Part shown: positions 1 to 8,307 of the stretch, in pieces
Position numbering within the stretch: the first letter of the stretch is position 1
Layout: each line of letters begins with the position of its first letter
NCBI GenBank assembly: GCA_027063075.1
Contig: JAMOSM010000028.1
Location: forward strand, 1 to 17,109
DNA from: Nautiliaceae bacterium
Lineage (GTDB): Bacteria; Campylobacterota; Campylobacteria; Campylobacterales; Nautiliaceae
Direction: 5' to 3'
Length of the DNA: 17,109 nucleotides
Translations under genes and position numbers: made by a program
The notes under the pieces: generated by a model
What the model was told of the DNA's origin: nothing
The model's database searches: none
Seen by the model: only the letters and a program-made list of their open reading frames with translations

Positions 1-137
1 GTTGGCATTTTCCTTAAATCCTCAATAGTATATCCTTCAACAGGAATATGAGTCCTTTGTTTTTTTTCATTTGAGTTGTTTGAATTATTATTTTCCTGAT
101 TTTGAGTAGAATTTTCTACTTCAACTTTTTTTTCCAT
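1..137 (-). CDS. rho: Transcription termination factor Rho, N-terminal fragment (runs off the left edge)
   Basis: Rho is the hexameric RNA-dependent ATPase/helicase that ends transcription of untranslated RNA. Only the first 45 codons are here. The start is ATG at 137-135, with an AAAGGA ribosome binding site a few bases upstream. The first 25 or so residues are low-complexity and rich in Glu, Lys, Asn and Ser. They are followed by THIPVEGYTIEDLRKMP, which matches the lead-in of epsilonproteobacterial Rho proteins (similar to THIPVDGY/THTPVSGY in Campylobacter and Helicobacter, from memory). No RNA-binding or ATPase motif falls inside the window, so the call rests on this short stretch. The gene is divergent from the giant secreted protein and has its own recognisable promoter. 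Confidence 0.82.
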   Translation of the reverse strand, partial: MEKKVEVENSTQNQENNNSNNSNEKKQRTHIPVEGYTIEDLRKMP

Positions 138-179
138 ATGATTTTATCCTTTGTAGAATTTGGAGTAGTTGTTTTTGCG

Positions 180-208
180 ATTTTAATTAAATAATTTTCC
201 TTTGTCAA
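180..208 (-). promoter_or_regulatory. Sigma-70-type promoter for rho
   Basis: On the minus strand TTGACA (208-203) is followed after exactly 17 bp by TAAAAT (185-180), a near-consensus -35/-10 pair. Transcription would start near 173, giving a leader of about 36 nt before the rho start at 137. The -35 box overlaps an inverted repeat at 206-221. Seen in sequence; activity is inferred. Confidence 0.6.
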
Positions 209-221
209 GTTAATAAACTTG
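206..221. repeat. Short palindrome between the divergent promoters
   Basis: CAAGTT (206-211), a 4-nt AATA centre, then AACTTG (216-221): a perfect 6-bp inverted repeat. It overlaps the -35 box of the rho promoter and lies about 10 bp upstream of a TTGACA on the plus strand. It could be an operator for a dimeric regulator, but in such A+T-rich DNA it may be chance. Confidence 0.35.
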
Positions 222-231
222 TAAAAAAGAG

Positions 232-274
232 TTGACAATAATGTTAAAATTAGATTAAATCTTATTGTTATAAT
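232..274 (+). promoter_or_regulatory. Promoter region of the giant secreted protein
   Basis: Two overlapping possibilities are visible. An extended -10, TGTTATAAT (266-274), has a perfect TATAAT hexamer and fits the Campylobacterota habit of promoters that depend on the -10 region. It would start RNA near 281, about 29 nt before the start codon. Alternatively TTGACA (232-237), a 17-bp spacer and TTAAAT (255-260) would start RNA near 267. The first is preferred because its -10 is perfect. Confidence 0.6.
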
Positions 275-309
275 TTAACAAAAATTTTATCTATGTTAAA
301 AGGTAGGGA

Positions 310-3300
310 ATGAAAAAGGTTATTATCTTTTTAACAATATTGGCTAATTTATACGGATTTTGGGGCGGAGGAGGAAGCTCCGATGATAGTTCAAACAGCA
401 GTTGTGAAGTAAAAGATGGAATTGTGGTAGTGGATGATGACGGGAATGAATGTAATACCGAGTGTAAATCAATAAAAGACGCTCTTGGAGTCGTAAATGA
501 TGGTGATAAAATCGTTGTTTGTAAAGGTGAATACAGTGATACATTGGATATTACAAAAGCCGTAACAATTGAAGGTAATTTAAGCTCTGGAGATATAGAT
601 AATATTCATCAGACAAGCAGAGTTAATATAAAAGCAGATGGAGTCACTTTAAAAAATTTCTTTATCGATTATAACTACGAAGCTATCGCAATAGAAAATG
701 ATACTATAAGCGCAACTATTGATAATATGCACGTAAAAGGGGGAAAAGCTCTTTATATTACAAACGCTAAAGATGTAAATGTAACAAATTCAAAACTAGA
801 GTCAAAATATGAAAACATATATATAACAAGCGGAAAAATTCACAACCTCTATATTAACGACACAAACATTTCAGCAGACGGAAAAGCAATATTTTTAAAA
901 GAGGTAAATGATGCAAACATTACAAACACTTTAATTTCATCAGGAGATGTAGGAGTTCTGTTTGCAGATGACGGAGATGGGCACGATATTAATTTATCAA
1001 ATGTTACAATAAAAGCAAAAAATCAGGCAATACTCTTAAAAAATGTAAATGATGCAAACATTAAAGATTGTGAAATAAATTCAACCGATAGCGATGCTAT
1101 TGTATTTGGAGATAAAAAAGGGCACGATTTAACAATTTCAGATTCTGCAATTAACGGAAATGACCACGGAATTTTTATTACAAACGCAAACAATGCTTAT
1201 ATTTATAACACTAATACAACGGTAACTACATACGAGGGGCTTTTATTTGGATGTAAAAGCGGTAATAAATTAATAGTTGATGGAAGCTATTTTTATAAAA
1301 AAGAAGATTCAAAAGACCCATCAAATGTTATTATTGTAAGAGGAAGTGCTAAAATTAAAAACACAAAAATTATTGACAAAGAAACAGTAGGGCTCTTAAT
1401 AAGTCTTAACACTTCTCAAACTTGTGATACGGATGTAAAGGTTGATAGAGTCGATATTATAAATTCTGAAATACAAGCGGATAAAAAAGAAGCTCTTTTT
1501 GCTAATAATGTAGATACTTTAAACCTTAAATATTCAACAATTACTGCACCTGATGCTACTAACGGAGCTATTTATATAGAAGATGCAAAAAAAATTTATT
1601 TTTATGACAATAAAATAGACAGCGGAGATAGTGTTTATGGAGTTAATATAAAAACTACTAATTTAGATGATTCTTACATTTACAAAACCATTTTCAATAA
1701 AGATAAAACAGGTAAAGATTTTTATTCTAAAAATGATAAACTATTATTGAGATACAACTGTTTTTATGGGAATGAAATAGATTCACTAATAGATGAAGGA
1801 GATAAAACCGGATTTGACAGAAACTTTTATTATGATGTAAATGATACTAACAACAACGGTGCCATAGACGCAGGAGATAGTGATAAAATAAAAGATAAAG
1901 TTAATGATGACCATTATTTAAAAGCCTGTAATGTAATACCGGAGTGTGAATTATTTAAAAGTGCTCTTTATAGTTTTAAAAGAATTCAATTTAATTCAGG
2001 ACAAGCTTGTAATTCACCGGTAGTTTATTCTGATGAGTCTGATAAAGTAAATGATAATTTTACCTGTTCTGATAATTTAGAGTGTAGCGATGAGACTACT
2101 TGTGAGGTAAAACCTCTAAACTCTTTACCTTATATACCGGATTTATTATCTTCAGATGAAAGTTACAGCATAGACAATGACTGTGATTACGACAACGGAA
2201 AATGTTATTTAACCCATACTAACTATAAAACCAATACAAATGATTTTAATAACAAAACTCCAGAAGTCATAACTTTTGAAGCCACTGAAGAGTGTGAGGG
2301 AAATAGAAACGAAAAATGTATGACATTAGGGGATATGACCCTTCAAAATAAAACATTTACTTTAAAATTCAAACCGGGTAATTACTACTTTAAATCTTTA
2401 AATATTAACTCCGATACAACTATAGAACTGCCAGAAGGCGGAAGTGTTAAAATATTTGTAGAAAACAACGACTTTAAAATAAGAGGTGATATAAATAAAG
2501 ACGGTAACTCTACCGACTTATTTATATACACACACGGTAATATTTTAGTAGAAAAAGAATCAACAGTAAAAGCTTATATTTATACAGCTTCAGACTTTAA
2601 TGCAAACAATGACATTACATTATATGGAGCTTTAGAAACAGAAGGAAATATGGGAGGAAAAGGAACTTATATCTATACAGGTTTTCCTGGGTCTATATTC
2701 CCTCAATGTTTAAGCTCTTCATCTGCTTCAGGCGGATTTTATGACATATATGATGTGGATAAATCTGACAAAGAAAACAATGCAAACGGTAAAATAGGAG
2801 ATATTTCAGCAGAAGACAGAAACATTACTACTAAAATTGTAGGTCAAAAGTTTGATTTAATATTTGCAAGTTTAGATACAGACAATGAGACATTAAAAGT
2901 TCATACAAATAAAGATGGAAATAACATTTACATAAAATATGGAATTGCAAGCTGCAGCGCACCAGATTCATCAGATTGTAAAGAAGTTTATAAAAGCGAT
3001 GAAGTAGTTTTTGATAAAAAAGAAATAAACAAAAACTTTACAATCTCACAACCGGTTAGATATGCAGCCGCTTTTGTAGAGGCTTGTGTTATTAAAAATG
3101 ATAACAATGTAACTTTTTATAGTTATGATGATTGTAATAACAATACAGACTGCAGTGACAATAAAAAATGTTTAGTCAAATTTTATTCAACAGACAAGTT
3201 TGCTATAAGACCAGCAAAATTTACTATAAACATAAATTCTCCTATTATAACGGCAGATAATTTTAATATAACTTTAAAAGCTTTAGATGAAAATAACAAC

Positions 3301-4515
3301 ACTGTAAAAAATTATAACGATTTAGTTTCATTAAACGATGGAAATGTAACCATTGAAATAAAAGAAAAAAAAGATAACTGTTATACCGGAGATTTATCAT
3401 TTGAAGACAAAAACTTTATAGACGGAGAAGCAGAAATAAATGCAAAATACAGTGAAATTGGAGAAGTTAATTTCACAGTCAAAGAAGTAGAAGGAAAAGA
3501 GTTTGCAAAAATAGATATGGATGATACCCCTGATGAAAAAAGATTTATTACCCCTGAGACAATAGAAGTTAAGTTTTTACCTTATAGTTTCAAAATAGAA
3601 GGAAATTACAACGATTTCAAAGACAATTTTACTTACTTATCAAATGATTTAAATATGTCAAGTAAGTTAAATCTGACTTTAACAGCAGTAAATAAAGATA
3701 ATAACACTACAAAAAATTATAAAAAAGAGTGTTATTCAAAAGATGTAAATGTTACTTTAAAACATAATACTGATTTAAATTCAGATACCATTATCGCATT
3801 AATATATGATACAAATTATTTTTCAAAAGACGACCCTATTAAATTTACTTTGAAAAAAGAAGACTTTAATGACGGAAAAATAGAAAAAACAATAAAAATC
3901 AACCTAAAAAAAGACTATAAAAAACCTGTAGAGCCTTTTGAATTAACTATTACAGAAATAGAGGCTAAAGATGAAAACACTTCCGGCAAAAATGATTCAT
4001 TTAACCAAACAGCCCATTTTATTTATGGATATTTATTTGTAAAAAGCGTAGGCGTATATAATTCAAAAGAAGCTAAAACGGAAGGAATTTTTTATAAATA
4101 TCAAAACGGCTGGATAAAAAATAAAAACCATACAACAGAATTTGGAGATATAAACATATCAAATTCTTACTATCCTGATAATATAGAATTATCTCAAAAC
4201 ACTATAAATGAAGGGAAAGAAACTTTAACAATAAAAACAACACACTCAATTCCTTATAAAGCAAAAATTCACCTTTCAATTCCAAGCTGGTTATGGCATC
4301 ATCCGTTAGCAAAAGAGTATAAAGACCCAAGCAAAAATAATCTAGATTGTTTAACACACAGATGTTTTAACACATCTTTTAAACTAATCTCATCAGGATG
4401 GAGCGGAATTGGTCAAGAATCAAAAAAATATAATGAAAAAAATGCAACCACAAATGTAACATTAAAACAGGAGACAAATGAATCAAAAGTTGAAGTTAAA
4501 AAATTATACTGGTAA
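310..4515 (+). CDS. Giant secreted beta-helix protein with MshQ-like C-terminal half
   Basis: The predicted product is a 1401-residue exported surface protein of unproven function. A short signal sequence (KK, then a hydrophobic run at residues 4-18) is followed by a Gly/Ser/Asp linker at 19-32. Residues 50-470 look like a right-handed parallel beta-helix of short Asn-rich coils, including about four 46-47-residue tandem repeats (148-335). Residues 540-670 are Cys-rich. Residues 680-790 (KPGNYYFKSLNI, then VKAYIY and GALETEG) resemble the beta-solenoid segment of MshQ-type proteins. Residues 805-1401 carry FAIRPAKF (964-971), a Trp-rich SWLWHHPLAKEY (1326-1337) and CLTHRCF (1347-1353), as in DUF6701/MshQ-like proteins. 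Those family comparisons are from memory. ATG 310 has AAAAGG six bases upstream. The 3' end overlaps rluD by 38 nt, implying cotranscription. A role in adhesion or with type IV pili is inferred; no pilus genes are in the window. Confidence 0.7.
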   Translation: MKKVIIFLTILANLYGFWGGGGSSDDSSNSSCEVKDGIVVVDDDGNECNTECKSIKDALGVVNDGDKIVVCKGEYSDTLDITKAVTIEGNLSSGDIDNIHQTSRVNIKADGVTLKNFFIDYNYEAIAIENDTISATIDNMHVKGGKALYITNAKDVNVTNSKLESKYENIYITSGKIHNLYINDTNISADGKAIFLKEVNDANITNTLISSGDVGVLFADDGDGHDINLSNVTIKAKNQAILLKNVNDANIKDCEINSTDSDAIVFGDKKGHDLTISDSAINGNDHGIFITNANNAYIYNTNTTVTTYEGLLFGCKSGNKLIVDGSYFYKKEDSKDPSNVIIVRGSAKIKNTKIIDKETVGLLISLNTSQTCDTDVKVDRVDIINSEIQADKKEALFANNVDTLNLKYSTITAPDATNGAIYIEDAKKIYFYDNKIDSGDSVYGVNIKTTNLDDSYIYKTIFNKDKTGKDFYSKNDKLLLRYNCFYGNEIDSLIDEGDKTGFDRNFYYDVNDTNNNGAIDAGDSDKIKDKVNDDHYLKACNVIPECELFKSALYSFKRIQFNSGQACNSPVVYSDESDKVNDNFTCSDNLECSDETTCEVKPLNSLPYIPDLLSSDESYSIDNDCDYDNGKCYLTHTNYKTNTNDFNNKTPEVITFEATEECEGNRNEKCMTLGDMTLQNKTFTLKFKPGNYYFKSLNINSDTTIELPEGGSVKIFVENNDFKIRGDINKDGNSTDLFIYTHGNILVEKESTVKAYIYTASDFNANNDITLYGALETEGNMGGKGTYIYTGFPGSIFPQCLSSSSASGGFYDIYDVDKSDKENNANGKIGDISAEDRNITTKIVGQKFDLIFASLDTDNETLKVHTNKDGNNIYIKYGIASCSAPDSSDCKEVYKSDEVVFDKKEINKNFTISQPVRYAAAFVEACVIKNDNNVTFYSYDDCNNNTDCSDNKKCLVKFYSTDKFAIRPAKFTININSPIITADNFNITLKALDENNNTVKNYNDLVSLNDGNVTIEIKEKKDNCYTGDLSFEDKNFIDGEAEINAKYSEIGEVNFTVKEVEGKEFAKIDMDDTPDEKRFITPETIEVKFLPYSFKIEGNYNDFKDNFTYLSNDLNMSSKLNLTLTAVNKDNNTTKNYKKECYSKDVNVTLKHNTDLNSDTIIALIYDTNYFSKDDPIKFTLKKEDFNDGKIEKTIKINLKKDYKKPVEPFELTITEIEAKDENTSGKNDSFNQTAHFIYGYLFVKSVGVYNSKEAKTEGIFYKYQNGWIKNKNHTTEFGDINISNSYYPDNIELSQNTINEGKETLTIKTTHSIPYKAKIHLSIPSWLWHHPLAKEYKDPSKNNLDCLTHRCFNTSFKLISSGWSGIGQESKKYNEKNATTNVTLKQETNESKVEVKKLYW
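751..1314 (+). repeat. Tandem 46-47-residue repeats in the beta-helix domain
   Basis: Four units of about 141 bp encode residues 148-335. The anchor reads NAKDVNVTNS, EVNDANITNT, NVNDANIKDC and NANNAYIYNT at 46-47-residue spacing. A second anchor (GDGHDINLS, KKGHDLTIS, KSGNKLIVD) keeps the same spacing in units two to four. The middle two units share DNA identity, for example GTAAATGATGCAAACATTA at 904 and at 1045 and GGGCACGAT at 979 and 1120, both 141 bp apart. Each unit would form about two beta-helix coils. Confidence 0.75.
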
Positions 4516-5419
4516 CATAAGAGTTGATAAATTTTTGGCAAAAGAACTGAACGTTTCAAGAAACCAGATAGAACAGTTAATAAAAAAAGAAGCGGTTAAG
4601 GTTAATAACAAAGTAATTAAAAAAGGAGGGGTTAAACTCTCTTTAAATGATGAAATAGAAATAACTCTGCCTAAAAAAGAAGAAAAAGAGACAAAAAGGG
4701 CTGAATTTAAAATTCCAGTCCTTTATGAAGACGAAGATTTAATGGTAATAAACAAACCACCCGGAATTGTAGTCCATCCAGCTCCAAGCTACAAAGAGCC
4801 AACCCTTGTGGATTGGCTAAAACAAAAAGGCTACTCACTCTCAACCATTGCAGGAGATGAAAGGTTTGGAATAGTTCATAGAATTGACAAAGAAACAAGC
4901 GGGGCTCTTGTAATTGCAAAAAACAACAAAGCCCACGAATTTTTAAGCTCTCAGTTAAAAGACAAGTCAATGGGAAGATATTATCTTATGCTGTTAAACG
5001 AAGCATTAAAAGAACCAAAATGTGTTAATGCACCAATTGCAAGAAATCCAAAAAACAGGCTTAAAATGGCAATAATTAAAGGAGGGAGGGAAGCTAAAAC
5101 ACTTTTTGTGCCAATAGACAAAAATCTAACCGCCGCAAAACTTTATACCGGAAGGACCCATCAGATAAGAGTACATTTAACAAAAATCGGAAGATATATT
5201 TTAGGAGATAAAACCTACGGAAAAAAAGAACAGAAAACACCAAGGGTAATGCTTCACGCAAAAGAGGTTTTTTTCACTCATCCAAACGGAAAAAAACTTA
5301 GTATAATAGCGCCTCTGTTTGATGATTTTAAAAGTTTAATAAAAGGATACAATTATGAAGAAAATAATAACCTTAGCCCTGTTTTTACTCCTTATGAGCG
5401 GATGTGTAAGCACGAATAA
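4478..5419 (+). CDS. rluD: 23S rRNA pseudouridine synthase, RluA/RluD family
   Basis: This enzyme isomerises specific uridines of large-subunit rRNA to pseudouridine. Residues 14-65 form an S4 RNA-binding domain (RVDKFLAKELNVSRNQIEQL). The catalytic motif HRIDKETSG is at 134-142, with Asp137 as the expected nucleophile. VINKPPGIVVHP (90-101) and GRTHQIRVH (225-233) are further family hallmarks. ATG 4478 is preceded by CAGGAG at 4468-4473 and lies inside the upstream gene, so translation is probably coupled. The family fold ends near residue 290. The last 22 or so residues are read out of frame from the signal-peptide region of the next gene. RluC-type specificity cannot be excluded; RluD is favoured by the S4 domain and by gene order. 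Confidence 0.88.
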   Translation: MNQKLKLKNYTGNIRVDKFLAKELNVSRNQIEQLIKKEAVKVNNKVIKKGGVKLSLNDEIEITLPKKEEKETKRAEFKIPVLYEDEDLMVINKPPGIVVHPAPSYKEPTLVDWLKQKGYSLSTIAGDERFGIVHRIDKETSGALVIAKNNKAHEFLSSQLKDKSMGRYYLMLLNEALKEPKCVNAPIARNPKNRLKMAIIKGGREAKTLFVPIDKNLTAAKLYTGRTHQIRVHLTKIGRYILGDKTYGKKEQKTPRVMLHAKEVFFTHPNGKKLSIIAPLFDDFKSLIKGYNYEENNNLSPVFTPYERMCKHE

Positions 5420-6554
5420 ACCAGCGCCAAAATCAAACCCCAAACTTCCTACAGTAAAAAAATTTAAAGCATATCCTGATAGAAATGCAATGGCTCTTTT
5501 TTGGAAAACAGTCCCTTCAATGAGTGGCTATTATATTCAAAGGTACTCTTTTAAAAAGCACAAATGGATACAAATTGCCACAATAAAAGACCCTTATAAA
5601 TCAATATATGTAGATACAGATTTAAAACCAAACACCCTTTACAAATATAGAATCGCAACATTCAATAAACAAGGAATTCCATCTCTAGCGGTTGAGACAA
5701 AATCAAAAACCTTGCCCCCGATTTCACCTGTTATTCCACTTGAAGCAAAACCTTTAGCAAAAGGTATGGTAAAAATAATATTCAGACCTCATATGAATGA
5801 AAGAGTAAAAGAGTATGAAATACAAAGATTTAACGATAAAAATGCAAAATGGGAGTTATTAAGTATCTTAAAACCCCGATTAAATGTTGAATTCATAGAC
5901 AAAAACCTAAAAGACGGCAAAATATACAAATACAGAATAATTGCAAAAAGCTTTGATAACATTACTTCATACCCTTCAAAAACCATCGTAGCTTCAACAT
6001 ACCCAAAACCGCCTGTTGTTACAAATGTAAAAGCAAGTGTAAATTTACCTAAAAAAATAGTAATTACCTTTTCAAAAGTCAAAGGAGCGGCTTATTACAA
6101 AATTTACAGAAGCCTTTTTCCAAAAGGAGAGTTTAAATTCTATAAAACAACAAAAAACACCTCTTTTACAGATTATATAGGAGAGGATGGAGCAACTTTT
6201 TATTATAAAGTAACCGCCGTATCTCCATACAAAACAGAATCTCTTCTTTCAAATTCAATAGTAGTTATGGGTGAGACACTGCCAAAACCTTCAAAGCCAA
6301 TCGTATCAACAAACATAAACAAAAACAAAATAGAATTTATTTTTACATCACCTGATAACAGGGCACAGAAATATCTGATTGTAAAAGTCACCCATCTTGG
6401 AATATTTAAGAAAAAAGAACAAAAATTTATAACAGAGAAAAACAGTTTTCAAGACACAATAGACCCTAAGAAAAAATATACCTATTATATATATGAAGTT
6501 GATAAATATGGTCTTATATCTCAAGAACCGGCAGAAATAAACATAGGAGACTAA
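5355..6554 (+). CDS. flpA: Fibronectin type III lipoprotein, FlpA-like
   Basis: A 399-residue predicted outer-membrane lipoprotein. The signal peptide ends in LLLMSGC, so Cys17 would be lipidated. Four fn3-like domains follow, at roughly 33-118, 125-215, 218-305 and 311-397. The repeated YKYRI-type strand is visible at 96-100, 191-195, 282-286 and 376-380. Its place between rluD and trmB is that of Campylobacter jejuni Cj1279c (FlpA), an adhesin that binds host fibronectin. In domain two FRPHMNERV (143-151) lines up with the fibronectin-binding nonapeptide WRPHPDFRV reported for FlpA, as I recall it. ATG 5355 has AAAAGGA at 5341-5347 and overlaps rluD by 65 nt. The stop codon abuts trmB. Orthology is well supported by position; binding of fibronectin here is not implied. 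Confidence 0.82.
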   Translation: MKKIITLALFLLLMSGCVSTNKPAPKSNPKLPTVKKFKAYPDRNAMALFWKTVPSMSGYYIQRYSFKKHKWIQIATIKDPYKSIYVDTDLKPNTLYKYRIATFNKQGIPSLAVETKSKTLPPISPVIPLEAKPLAKGMVKIIFRPHMNERVKEYEIQRFNDKNAKWELLSILKPRLNVEFIDKNLKDGKIYKYRIIAKSFDNITSYPSKTIVASTYPKPPVVTNVKASVNLPKKIVITFSKVKGAAYYKIYRSLFPKGEFKFYKTTKNTSFTDYIGEDGATFYYKVTAVSPYKTESLLSNSIVVMGETLPKPSKPIVSTNINKNKIEFIFTSPDNRAQKYLIVKVTHLGIFKKKEQKFITEKNSFQDTIDPKKKYTYYIYEVDKYGLISQEPAEINIGD

Positions 6555-7670
6555 ATGCCACATATTGTAATAGATAAAATAAAAGATATTTCATATCCCC
6601 AAAAAATCGGGGATGTTGAATTTTTATTCAGAGCTGAAAACCTAATAGGAGTAAAAACAAACAATGCAAAATTTTTAATCACTTTTTATAAAAAGGACAA
6701 AGGCTATATTGTAAAATATGATAAAATTACACGACCGATAATTAGTGAAATTAAAAAGGCATATGAAGCTTTCATAAAATTAAATGAAGCTGAAGTTTTG
6801 TTTGAAAATATAAAAGGTATAAAAGAAAAACTCCTAAACAAAAACCTGCTTGATATTACAAGCGATTTAAGCGGAATTGATATTGTAGAAGTAGGTTTTG
6901 GAAGCGGAAGACACCTTATACATTTAGCAAAAACAAACCCTGATAAAACAATCCTTGGAATAGAAATTCACAAACCTTCAATTGAACAGGTTTTAAAAAG
7001 AATAGAATATGAAAAAATTAAAAATATAAGAGTATTAAATCACGATGCAAGAATAATTTTAAGTAAAATCCCATCAAACCAGTTAAGTGAAATTTATGTT
7101 CATTTTCCGGTTCCTTGGGATAAAAAACCTCACAGACGCGTAATAAATAAAGATTTCATAAACGAATCAAAAAGAACATTAAAAAAAGACGGTTTTTTAC
7201 ATTTAAGAACAGACAGTGAAAACTATTTTAACTATTCGCTAAATGAGTTTTTAGATTTTGATAAAACTGAGCTTAAAATCAGAAAAAATATGCCTTATAT
7301 TGTATCAAGCAAATATGAAGACAGATGGAAAAAACTAAACAAAAACATTTATGATATTTATATGATAAATTATGAAATATCACCTCCTGTTAAAGAAGAA
7401 TTTGATTTTTCTTTTAAAAATAGATTGCATATAAACGATTTCAAACCAAAAGTCTTTGATAAATTTGTTATTCATATTGAAAAAGTTTTTAAAATAAATA
7501 ACGAAAAAGAGTTAATACGTCTGACATTAGGAAATTTTAACAGACCAGAGCATGTATATATTTTAAACAAAGAAAAACCTGAATACTTTAAACTTCCAGC
7601 ACCTATTAAAGAAAATTACTTAGCGCATTTGAAATTAAGGGAGCTTTATGAACTTAGTAAAAGCGAATAA
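6555..7670 (+). CDS. trmB: tRNA (guanine-N7)-methyltransferase, long epsilonproteobacterial form
   Basis: TrmB transfers a methyl group from S-adenosylmethionine to N7 of G46 in the tRNA variable loop. The Rossmann core sits at about 105-260, with the SAM-binding VEVGFGSGRHLIHLA (111-125) and the family motif HFPVPWDKKPHRRV (183-196). At 371 residues it is far longer than the E. coli enzyme (about 240). The extra parts are about 100 residues at the N-terminus and about 110 at the C-terminus; a long form also occurs in Campylobacter. The usual FPDPW Asp is Val186 here, while the motif's His is kept (His193). ATG 6555 directly follows the stop of the fn3 lipoprotein and has AGGAGA at 6545-6550. 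Confidence 0.88.
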   Translation: MPHIVIDKIKDISYPQKIGDVEFLFRAENLIGVKTNNAKFLITFYKKDKGYIVKYDKITRPIISEIKKAYEAFIKLNEAEVLFENIKGIKEKLLNKNLLDITSDLSGIDIVEVGFGSGRHLIHLAKTNPDKTILGIEIHKPSIEQVLKRIEYEKIKNIRVLNHDARIILSKIPSNQLSEIYVHFPVPWDKKPHRRVINKDFINESKRTLKKDGFLHLRTDSENYFNYSLNEFLDFDKTELKIRKNMPYIVSSKYEDRWKKLNKNIYDIYMINYEISPPVKEEFDFSFKNRLHINDFKPKVFDKFVIHIEKVFKINNEKELIRLTLGNFNRPEHVYILNKEKPEYFKLPAPIKENYLAHLKLRELYELSKSE

Positions 7671-8307
7671 TTTAACTCTAGCTTATAACTCAGGAGTTAT
7701 TATAAAAGAATCAACTTTTACAATCAACGAAGGTGATTTTGTTTTTTTAACAGGTGTCAGCGGAAGCGGAAAAACAACACTTATCAAAGCAATGTACGGA
7801 GAAATAAAACCAAAAGGACTTTTACAGATAGGTCCTTATAATATGGGCACCATATCAAAATCAAAATTGACAAAATTAAGAAGACATATGGGAATTGTCT
7901 TTCAGGATTACAAATTAATTCCCGAATGGAACATTTTAAGAAATGTAATGCTTCCTCTGTTTATTAAAGGATATGACAAAAAAATTGCTGAACAAAAAGC
8001 TTTAGAAGTATTAAAAAAGGTAAAGCTCTCACACAAAATTGACAAATTTCCAGCAGAACTCAGCGGAGGAGAACAGCAAAGAGCAGCAATTGCAAGAGCT
8101 ATTATCCACTCGCCCGCAATTATTTTAGCAGATGAGCCAATAAGCGGGCTTGATGAATATTCAGCCTCTCTTGTTATGGATTTATTTATTATGGCCAATA
8201 AAATGGGAATTACAGTATTAATAGCCTCACATTCCCTGCCAGGAGATTTTAACATATCCTATAAGCACCTTCATATAGAAAAAGGAAAAATTTATGAACT
8301 ATCTTAA
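7648..8307 (+). CDS. ftsE: Cell division ATP-binding protein FtsE
   Basis: FtsE is the cytoplasmic ATPase of the FtsEX complex, which passes ATP-driven conformational change through FtsX to periplasmic cell-wall hydrolase activators at the septum. All ABC motifs are present: Walker A GVSGSGKTT (36-44), Q-loop VFQD (84-87), signature LSGGEQQR (138-145), Walker B IILADE (158-163) and switch His195. At 219 residues it has the normal family length. ATG 7648 has AAGGGAG at 7637-7643 and overlaps trmB by 23 nt. Its partner ftsX overlaps its 3' end by 14 nt, as expected for a stoichiometric pair. Confidence 0.92.
   Translation: MNLVKANNLTLAYNSGVIIKESTFTINEGDFVFLTGVSGSGKTTLIKAMYGEIKPKGLLQIGPYNMGTISKSKLTKLRRHMGIVFQDYKLIPEWNILRNVMLPLFIKGYDKKIAEQKALEVLKKVKLSHKIDKFPAELSGGEQQRAAIARAIIHSPAIILADEPISGLDEYSASLVMDLFIMANKMGITVLIASHSLPGDFNISYKHLHIEKGKIYELS

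Noticed and set aside
344..544. Minus-strand open frame opposite the signal region of the giant protein
   Set aside because: Low-complexity His/Leu/Tyr composition, no ribosome binding site, and fully contained in a well-supported gene; the same applies to the other antisense frames in the window.
310..4515. Phage tail spike or horizontally acquired island interpretation for the giant gene
   Set aside because: Base composition and codon style match the neighbours, no integrase, tRNA, direct repeats or phage genes are seen, and it has a signal sequence and MshQ-like features.
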